From: Gautieria morchelliformis
Lineage: Eukaryota > Basidiomycota > Agaricomycetes > Gomphales > Gomphaceae
NCBI GenBank assembly: GCA_015179125.1
Contig: WHVA01000385.1
Location: forward strand, 1-64,000
Direction: 5' to 3'
Length of the DNA: 64,000 nt
Shown: piece by piece, positions 55,483 through 64,000 of the stretch
Position numbering within the stretch: position 1 is the stretch's first letter
Layout: each line of letters begins with the position of its first letter
Program-made: the position numbers and the translations under genes
The notes under the pieces: generated by a model
Databases searched by the model: none
Told to the model about the DNA's origin: nothing
What the model saw: the letters and a program-made list of their open reading frames with translations, nothing else

Positions 55483-58146
55483 CTAGTCATCTTCCATGGT
55501 GTTATCACCAAAGCTCACCCAGTCTTCCGCTTCCAGATCCTCTGCATTTCCATTCTGACCATACGACTTTGCAAACCTCTGCACGTCTTGCACCTCGCCC
55601 TCAGATACTTCCGCCTCCACTTCCGAATCCCCCCTCTCTTGCGTCCACCTCAACTTCACGATGACTTGGTCGAGAAGCTCCTTGTATGCGCCCAACCGAT
55701 CCGTGACTGCCAGGTAGAACTGGTGTTGCATCCGCAACCCCTGGTCCCCCTGTTGAAGCAGCCCCCGGAGCGATCTGGCGACATCCGTAAGCGGATCCGC
55801 CATCTGCTCCTCTCGCGTCATCCCTGTGGAAAGGTCTGCAGGATAGGTTGCGTATGTGTGGGGGAGTCATAAGGTCGTAGAGAGTTATGGAGAGGATAGG
55901 GATGAGAACAACTACGGTTGTTTGCGCTAACACCGCGCGCAGTGACAACGACGGACACACACCGACTCATAACACCTTCGAGTCAAGGATATCACTGGCC
56001 TCAGTGGGCCGGAACAATAGCTCAAGATTGGAGATTGACTGCCTGGATTGTTATTGTACAGTAGCTAGCTATTTAACTACTTGGGACGAAGCTATACTAG
56101 GATAGAAGTGGAAAGGGGTTGTGGAGCGATCAAGTGCCGCCGGTGCGTGATGCATGCACTGGCGCTGGAGCTGTGCCTATCATATGGAATTTAATGTATG
56201 CATCAGAAATGATGGAGCGCCTTCCGCGCTCCATCGGATCTGTGCCTTGGTCAACCCCGGAACCCGGCTCAGGGTCAAAGCCACCGGGTAGAGGCACGCG
56301 CGAGTGACAACGCGCGTGCATGCCCTAGAGTGGGCCGGGATTGCATATAGGTGTAGATATGGAGTCAGAAGGTCATTAGGAGTTTGTTAGTGATGTATAG
56401 CTCTATTTTCCTATTCATAACAGTCCCACTTCCGCTTGCCTCCGGCCCGTCGTGGACTTCCCTCGCTTTCACAGCCCTGGACAAGGGTTTCCACGCACCC
56501 TGTACAGGCTTTTCTGAGCCCACCTCCGATCCTCCGGTTTTCCTCCGCTTGGCCATCACGCGTGCTTTGAGCCTGTCCACCAAACACACCCGTTTTGCGT
56601 CCTTGCACCGGTTACACGCTGTGGCCTTTCCGGCCAAATCCCAAACACACGGCAGGTTCTTCTCCAAGCAAGCGTCGCAGCTCTGCTGGGAAGACCCATC
56701 CTCTTCCAGAGCCGCTCTCTTGGCCCCGGACTGGTGTGCCTCCTTCCGGCGCTGTTTCTCCTCTTGCGCCGCCCGCCATTCCGCCATCGCCTTCCCCTTG
56801 CCCTTGTTCCTTGGCCTTGGGGTTTCTTCCGGCGACGTTTCCGACGGAGACCCACTCCGCTCGGATTCCTGGTCCACGTCCGCAGCTTTTTCCTGTTCCG
56901 ATGGTCAACCACATACTATCAAAGGCAAGAAACACTTGAAACACTTACCTTCTGCAACACGCGATTCTCCTCCACCTTCTCCGAGGTGGCCTTATTCGCA
57001 GCAGCTTGGCAAGCGGCCCATCACAGATATCCTCCAATCTCTGTGTCTCAGCGGCTCCCCTTCCCCTGGGTAGCATTGTATAACTCCCGCCCCCGGCGGT
57101 GGTAGCACAACGCGAGGCCCTATGTATTGGGCCTGGGCGGTGGCTAGCACTTGGTGCAGCCTGGGGTCATCGATGCCATGTGCCGGTGAATCTGCTAGAT
57201 ACGTGTTCTTGACACATTCTAGTTCATCCACCAGTCCGTTCTCTGGGACTGGCAGTGGGAGATGTGTTCTGCATTACTGTTTGGAAACGTGTTCGGCGCG
57301 GTCCGAGCCATAGTCGTCCCAGACCGACATGTCAGACAGCCATCCGTCTGGGATGTCAGCATGTGCTGACTCGAATGGCACTGTCACTGTTGACAGGGTT
57401 GTGACTGTCACTTTCCTGGATGATGCGCGGGCATCCTCGGCGGGTGCCACGTGGGGCTCCGTTATCCGGCTGGCAAGAGCCAAGCCTGTCAGGAGGGGCA
57501 CGGCCCCTGGGGCTGGTGCTTGGGGCAGCATCCCCCCTTTATCGCACCATGGCAGTGGAGCCATTGGGCGGGATGATGGGCTGGCCACAGGCTGAGCCTT
57601 TGGCCATGATGGGGTGGGGCATGTTCGCCTGGTTCCTTTGAGTTGCTGTTTCAACTTGTGGATCTTGTTGTCCCAACGTGATACTCACTCATGCTCGGAT
57701 GCCAGGTCCTGCTTGAGGCGCTCTATCTCTGACTGAGAGTCCTCGAGTGCCATTTGCCTGGCCCCCTTGGTGATCCAAGGCCAGGCGTCTTCGACTGCAT
57801 AGGCGATGGCTTCGTCTACAATTCTTATCTTACTGGAGTTTGACGACTCCACTAAGTGTGTTGCGTATGACTCTCAACAGTTGCATTTATCTGAATGGAT
57901 AATAGCAAGACCATCGTTCCATGATGATACCTCCCAATTATCAGGAGCCAACTTCTTTGAGAAGATTGCGGTGGCTCCCTTTTTTGGAGCTGCTGGCCGT
58001 GGCGTGGACGCTGATGGCTCAACATCCATGGGTTCTTTGATGCCATCTATCTTCGTTAGAAGATGGTGGTGGTTGCTTCTCAAGGAGCAAAGCACCTTCA
58101 GAGAGATCCGAGATGAAAATTTATGGCGCCGTGGCTGGCACGTCAT
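55483..58146 (-). pseudogene. Second Zn2Cys6-like coiled-coil gene, disrupted
   Basis: The N-terminal part from about 58035 (MDVEPSASTPRPAAPKK) runs in one frame to about 56995 through three stops: TGA at 57874, TGA at about 57684 (Arg expected in a coiled-coil heptad, SEHE*VSRW) and TAA at 57274. After a one-base shift the exon ends at 56949. A GT-AG intron (56948-56893) joins exon 56892-56365 with cysteines C-x2-C-x6-C-x10-C-x2-C-x6-C (CDACLEKNLPC...CNRCKDAKRVC) and basic residues RLKARVMAKRRK. A final exon after an acceptor at 55836 (55835-55483) adds a coiled coil (VARSLRGLLQQGDQGLRMQHQFYLAVTDR). Domain order matches the gene at 1-990. Treating 55483-58146 as one gene is inference. Confidence 0.55.
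56365..56892 (-). other. Zinc-cluster exon of the disrupted gene
   Basis: Open exon carrying the six-cysteine cluster and flanking basic residues. It may end at a donor before the frame's stop at 56365. Confidence 0.6.
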
Positions 58147-58213
58147 GTGATCACAAATGACCGATGCAACCTAATGCTGTTTAGGCAAGTCATGAGGCTT
58201 GGCCACACCTCAA

Positions 58214-61200
58214 AGCTCTAGATAAATATCTAGGGCTTCGAGGTCCTTACACGATGATATGGGCTCCCATGTCATGTCTCCTAGAGTCCACCTGGTTTGG
58301 AACTCTAGGTCCTTCGAGTTTATCCATTGGTGGGATAAGATCTCGTCGAGGAGCCACTCTTCCTCATCGTTCACTCCAAAGTCATAAAATGACTTTGCTT
58401 CCCGGCGAGGGAACAGGACGTCGTTATTCACTTCATACCCTCGTATGAGGCTGGTATGGAACATTGGCGCAATGCGTCAATTTTTCAATTCCTCCAGTAA
58501 TTCGAGGGTTACTGTTGAGGTTTCATTGTGGGCTTCATTCACACAATATGGCCCAATATATCATGGTACTCATTTCCTGGCCCTTCCTTGTGGCAGGGTC
58601 AGGTTCTGGGTTGACAGATATATGTGGTCTCCCACCGCATATATGTCCCCTTCATGATGTTTCTTATTTGCATGGAATGTTTGCGTCACACGATGCTCTA
58701 TGATTGCATCGTGTGCTGCCATCAGGTTCCATCAAGCCTGATGTGCGAAGCACGACACTCCCTTGAAGGGAGTGTCCGTAGCCATCAGTAGGTCAATCCA
58801 TGGCATATATCCGTGGTTCAGCTCTAAGGGTGCGAACCCTGTCGTTGAGCTGACGTTGCTGTTTAAGGCAACCTCGACCATTGGGCACTTTTTGGCCCAG
58901 TCCTTTTGATTGTCCTTGACGACTGATTGAAGGATCTGGCCTATCGAATGGTTTGCCCGTTTGGTTGTGCCATCTGTTTGAGGATGGAACGTGGTGGACA
59001 TGAGGAGTGTCATCCCCATGAGTCATTGAAGTTCACGCCAGAATATGGACATGAACTTTGAGTCTCGATCCAAGACTATGGAGTCTGGGACTCCATGGAG
59101 TCTTACGACCTCTTTTAGTAATAGCCAGGCTATTCCTTTGGCTGTCACACTCGTCGTCATTGGGACGAGGTGTACATGAGACATGAGTCTATCTATGATT
59201 ACCATGAGGAATCACAGTCATTCAATTTGGGCAGTGGGCCCAAGAAATCGATGCCAATAGATTGCCATGGTCTATTGTGTATGGGCAGGCTATGTAGCAG
59301 TCCGGCAGGCTACCGCGTGCCTGTCTTGGTGGTCTGACACTTCGCGCATGAAGTGCAGAATGCCTCAATGTCCGAGGCCATACTGGACCACCAGTATGTT
59401 CTTCAAATGTAGTTCGAAGTCTTCAGTTAACCATAGTGGCCAATCGTTTGATGGGCATGATCGATTATGATTTCGATCAGCCTTCTTCCCCCTTGAAATA
59501 CATTCCGAGGGATGGCTATGACATCCCTGTTGAGCTGATTTTTTGTCCAAATTAGCCCATCCCAGATGCCAAATCTTGGATGTGCATCCGGGTTCTCCAT
59601 GATCTTCGTGAACATGGGCTCCTTATGGTAGGAGTTGCATAGGACCTTTGGCAGGTCCATGTTCTCTTCAACACTTATGCATAGGGAAGCTCCATCATTG
59701 CCTGCCACAATGATGTGGATGTCATCATCATCATTGTTTGACAACAACACATCATGGCGAGGCTCCTTGGTGGAGCCTCCATTCATGACTGCAGCTTCTA
59801 TTGTTTGTGGTTCAGTTTTTTCTGCGAGGCAAGCCGATCACCTCATAGCTTCTGTACGCAGCTTCATGTATCGGTCGGTGGACATTAGCTCGCCGTCCGG
59901 GTCTAGTCGCACATCTGCGTTGACATAGACGTGGTCTGGGTGATTGTCATCACCTTTGTCGCTTTCATAGTAGCGGGATAAACAGTCCGCTACTTTGTTC
60001 TCAATGCCGTCAACGTGGACGGTGTTGTAATTGAAGTGGGATAGAAACTCCCACCACCGGACCTGTCTGTCCGACAGATTCTTCTGGGTCTTGAAGTATT
60101 TGAGATCCTTGTGGTCCATGACTATGGTGAACTTTCGCCCTAGGAGTTTGTCCTCCCATTTCATGAGAGCTTCAAGCATGGTGATGGTTTCGTGCTCATG
60201 TGTCCTGTAGTGTTGCTGAGATACACTGAAATTCTTTGACAAGAAGCCAGCTGGTCAACAGGTTTTCCAGTCTGGTCCTTGGCCATAGTTGGCTCCGACA
60301 CCAGACTTTGAACCATTGGTGATGACCCATATCAGGTCCATGTTCCGTGTGTTGATTGGACACAGGATCAGGGCCTTGCAGGCTAATGCCCTTATGCTCT
60401 GGAAGCATTTGTCCAGCAAGGGCGTCCATTCAAATAAACCGTTGTCACACACACATCCCAATAAAGTGGTGGTATATGCACTGACATCTGGCATGTAGTG
60501 TGCCAGGTATTGGACGAGGCCGAGAAACCTCTGTACATCGTTAAACGTAAGAGGCCTCCTCCATTCGCGGATGCGTTGCATTTTATCACCATCCGCATGA
60601 ACTCCTTGGCCATCCCTAATATGGCCAAGGCACTCCATTTGTTCTGATTAGAGATCAACCTTCTTTTTACTTAAGAAGAGATGACTACTCCATAGTCTGT
60701 CGAAGACTATGCAGAGGTGTTCCTTGTGCTCTTGTATCGAGTGCGAGAATATAAATATATCATCCATGTATACATGGACGAAGTGACCTATGCAGTTGCA
60801 GAATATCAACATCATAAGATGTTGAAACATCAATGGGGTGTTACAATCGCCCATCTGTATCACTTGGCTCCTGAACGTGCCAAGGACTGTTGCAAGGGCT
60901 GTCTTTGGGACATTTTCAGGACAGATAAGGATCCGCTCATATGTCTCAGAAATATTGAGTTTTGTCCTGTATTAACAGTGAGCAACATCGCTCCTGATGA
61001 CATCTTGATCCAGGAAGGGCAGTATGTCCTTCACTGTATTCTCGTTCTGCTGTCGCAGATCGAAGACGGTACGTAGAGTACCATTTTTCTTTGGCACACA
61101 CAGCATTGGCACAGCTTGATTGGCCACTGCTGGTATCCACCACTTTGCAGTGGTGTACCATTCTAGTTTTAGGGACAATTCCTCGCGGAAGTGTTCGGGA

Positions 61201-62131
61201 CACTTGGGTAGTCGATACCTCATGCGTTTATCAGGATCAATAAGATTGATCTCGGGATTCACCTCCTGTAAGGGAGGGAGTTCTAACGGGATACTGCCGA
61301 CAAGGTTGGCGATCTTGTCCATCCATTCCTCGTGCAAGTGAGGGATGTCATCGTCCCTGAGGATGATGGTCATAGTTTGGGCAGCCATCAAGCGCTGTGT
61401 ACGTCTGTTAGGACCCGGAGCTCGGTGGCTTTTTTCATTTTTCTAGCACTTTCATTGTGAGATGACAGTGTCTCTCCCTGCATGTGTAGGGAGGTTGTGG
61501 ATGAGTCTCAGCTTGGGACTCGTCCTCCTGGCTTCAATTGGCCAGCGTGGGTGTGGGCCCCAAGGTGCTTCTACTCACCTTTGGATCCGTGCCTCCCTTT
61601 GATGACTTTTCGTCATCAAAGCTTACTTTTCCTGTGGGGATGGTTTCATTCCTCACATGTATCATCCCTGGACTGGAAATTTCCAGGGTTACTCCTAGTT
61701 TCCTTAGGAATGGAGTTCCTAAGATAGCATCATAATACTTGACATTCACCACGTCGAAGTATTCTTCGACTGTTTCACGACCAAATTTAATGGTCGTGTT
61801 CGTCCCGTAGTTGATTATTGATCGACTACAGATGCACACCAATTGCAGGGCAATTGGCCATTACAAGGCAAATGTCTTGATGCCTGTGGCATGGGTGAAT
61901 TTGGGGGATAATAATACCCCTTCGCTTCTACTGTCTAGTAGGCAGTGGGCCTTCGTGCCATTGATCTCCAAGTACCCCAACAGGGTACAGTTCTTGTTAC
62001 CTGGCCGTGCAGGCCGTGTGCAGTGTTTGCTCTGATGGTGATACATTGGTTTGGCTGCCTTGTCTGGGGCCATTGTTTGAGCAGCCATGACTTTGGCTGT
62101 CTCATCTACCGGCACAATTCTAATCACACTG
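58214..62131 (-). pseudogene. Chromovirus 2 protease-pol with chromodomain
   Basis: Related to chromovirus 1 but retains the 3' half. Protease (62131-61534) has LLDSRSEG, the catalytic DSG changed to DSR. RT (61391-60255) includes LPPLQEVNPEINLIDPDKRMRYRLP, the YMDD box at about 60765 and FNDVQRFLGLVQYLAHY. RNase H starts ...VITNGS with the first catalytic Asp changed to Asn (about 60320). Integrase has its HHCC finger (59480-59330), [11 protein letters not shown], and the core TTFHPQTDGTTKRANHSI near 58970. A chromodomain (EWLLDEILSHQWINSKDLEFQTRW...WEPISS) ends at 58214. Multiple stops and frame changes separate these blocks. Two active-site substitutions alone would abolish activity. Confidence 0.85.
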
Positions 62132-63201
62132 TTTTAGATTAAAATATTAATTAGTGCCTTTTTATCAAATGAAATCTGTTGCTTAGTGGTTGAAACCACT
62201 ATGTTCGCCTCCCCTCTGTGTGCTGACTAAGCCCTTCGGGGCGCGTGCAACACTGATGAATGAGGGTCACGTGACCGTGTCGACAGAAGAACAGTGTCAA
62301 TCCAAGGGATAGTCAAATCAAAAGCGTTCGCTTTTAAGGTAGTATAGAGTAAACAGTGATAGTAGACTCTCAACGAAGATTTGGAATAAACTGTTAAGAA
62401 CTGAGCTCTGTAACTATCAAACAAGATTACAGCAATTTCAGGAGGCAGAAAAATCGATTCTGGATAATTTTGTTCATACATTTGTACTAGCTATTTATAC
62501 TATGTTGATAGTAACTACTAGTGTTCAAGATATTGGATGGATGGGTCGAAAAACTACTTTGTAGCTAAGGGGTGACTAATTTATAGTCATAAAGTCATGG
62601 GGTGATGGGGATAGTGTCAGGATTGTCTGGGCTTTGAAATAGAGATCTGTACCTAGTATACAAAGCCCCTGTCCACATGTTGTTAGGATAGTAATCAGTC
62701 AGACGTGTCATGGGATTCAAATAGAAAATGGATTTGATTTTACTCTGCCCAGCATATATGCTGGGCTTGGAGATGGGGCCGCTGTCTCTGTGCCTCTCTT
62801 GTGTGGCAGCTGATTGAGTATATGTGTTGCAGATGACTTTCTCAGGTCACTCCACAACACCCTGTACCCCTGCGCAGTCTACTATTCTCTGCGGCGTTTG
62901 GTGCCCGTACCCCTCGGTACCTATGGCCTGGCGCCTGTCGACGTCATGGCTGATACCATCACCCGATAGGCGCGCCGTCCCTGATCGACCGCACGTGGCT
63001 GACGCTCGAACTCCTGTATATTACCCGATCTATGGGTAATATAGCGTGTCGTAAAATTCGTGTGATCGTCGTCTGTGCCGACATCTATCGTGAATGTAGT
63101 TTGTGTTTCTTTTGACTTTTCTTTTGTTTTTCTTTTGTTTTTCTATTAGTTTCTTTTTATATATAAATGATTTGAGTAAGATAATTGCGTTTATCACAAC
63201 A
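62132..63201 (-). mobile_element. Family A/B non-autonomous insertion, copy B (TSD CACTG)
   Basis: A 1070-bp insertion flanked by CACTG at 62127-62131 and 63202-63206, inside the gag region of chromovirus 2. On the minus strand it begins TGTTGTGATAAACGC and ends TAATATTTTAATCTAAAA, matching copy A at 1793-2782 over its length. An inner TGTTG...CAACA pair (63201 to 62177) mimics LTR ends. It encodes nothing recognisable. Confidence 0.8.
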
Positions 63202-63252
63202 CACTGGATCGGTAAGCAGTTTGACTGTCTGCCATGTCCTCATCCATCATAG

Positions 63253-63732
63253 GAGGATAATCAAAATGGTCATGTGATACACCATATATGAGTATATAAT
63301 ATATATTATAAGAGTATTAATAACAACATATAGGAACATATAGTAGTATTTATAAGGAGAATAATAGATGTTATTAGAATATTCTGTATATATTTAAACA
63401 TCTTGGAGATATATATACATATGAGAGAGTATCTGACTACAAGATAGAATAACAGATACTTGGATAGATACATCTAATAGATATGAGTAGGAGTATTAGT
63501 ATGAATAGTTATAATGATATAATGTATATTAAAAGTGGGTAGAAAAAATAAGAAGAAGCATAAAAATAAGAAGAGGTGTTCTCGTCGGTGGAGCTGCTGC
63601 TCGGGGAGGGACAAAAGTAAATTTATTTATATCCCAACAATAAGATTGCCATGTGCTTTCACCCTCTTCTATTCTATAATCTGAGAATAAAATGGGTGAA
63701 TCTACATATAATAAAAAGTTGCGAGCACCCGC
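63253..63732. mobile_element. AT-rich repeat family C, copy 2 (TSD CATAG)
   Basis: A 480-bp insertion flanked by CATAG at 63248-63252 and 63733-63737, also inside the chromovirus 2 gag. It matches 48238-48838. No terminal inverted repeats or coding region; A-rich near its right end (AATAAAA, AATAAAAAGTTGC). Confidence 0.75.
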
Positions 63733-64000
63733 CATAGTATTGGGATGGCTCAGGCTCCCAAGCCTCTGTCAGCTTGCCATTCCTATCCTGATCCTCAGTT
63801 TCCTGAGGGTCACCCTCCCCCTCTTCAATCTGTTGAAGAGAGGTGTCAATGGGATCCTCCGGGTCCCCATCATCGTCTTGCCATACGGCCGCTGTCCGTA
63901 CTTTCAGCTTCAGGCGTGGGCAATTCGCCTTGATGTGACCTGTCTGGCCACATTCAAAGCATCTTGCACTGCTGTGCGCGTTCTGCAGCCGGTCTGGGGG
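63733..64000 (-). pseudogene. Chromovirus 2 gag, CCHC region, 5' part beyond window
   Basis: Minus-strand frame with CFECGQTGHIKANCP (zinc knuckle), an acidic linker (DDGDPEDPIDTSLQQIEEGEGDP), and EPEPSQYYG at the insertion point. It aligns with chromovirus 1 gag at 52380-52640 and continues the element at 58214-62131 across the two nested insertions. A 40-bp gag remnant survives between them at 63207-63247. Confidence 0.8.

Overview
The window comes from a filamentous basidiomycete, most likely an Agaricomycete and plausibly one from the Boletales-type lineages. Genes have many short introns of about 45-60 nt. They include fungus-specific families: a FunK1-type kinase-like protein, a DUF6533-type seven-helix protein, a GT71 mannosyltransferase, an OPT oligopeptide transporter and a fungal P450. 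The repeats are chromodomain Ty3 elements, Ty1/copia, a Tad-like LINE and a mariner-type transposase. Species cannot be fixed from the sequence alone.

The layout is a gene island between two repeat-rich flanks. Left flank (1-21 kb): a partial gene for a Zn2Cys6-like coiled-coil protein; an LTR; a chromovirus pol relic split by a 1-kb insertion (family A/B, TSD ATGGG); LTR pieces; a copia LTR with a gag stub; and a run of decayed host-gene pieces (actin, fatty-acid synthase MPT domain, F-box protein) with a mariner relic. This is followed by a 6-kb Tad-like LINE on the minus strand. The LINE is interrupted by a solo LTR (TSD CTTGG) and abuts a 27-nt perfect match to the 5' end of nuclear small-subunit rRNA.

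Gene island (22-42 kb): P450 (minus, one 1-nt frameshift), FunK1-type kinase-like (plus), OPT transporter (minus), npr2 (plus; GATOR1/SEACIT subunit that represses TORC1 under nitrogen limitation), GT71 mannosyltransferase (minus), a decayed kinase-like gene (plus) and a DUF6533 protein (plus). The OPT and npr2 genes are divergently arranged across about 0.8 kb. No operon logic applies; pairing a peptide-import gene with a nitrogen-signalling gene is suggestive but only positional.

Right flank (42-64 kb): small repeats, a perfect 17-bp hairpin, a decayed seven-helix gene, a Ty3 gag/protease relic, and two related chromoviruses on the minus strand (49.1-53.9 kb and 58.2-64 kb). Between them lies a second Zn2Cys6/coiled-coil gene carrying stop codons. 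The gag of the second chromovirus is interrupted by two independent nested insertions: family A/B (TSD CACTG) and a 0.48-kb AT-rich element (TSD CATAG). Both insertion families occur twice in the window and I cannot assign either to a named superfamily. Many stop codons in the relics look like CGA to TGA changes, consistent with decay at methylated CpG.
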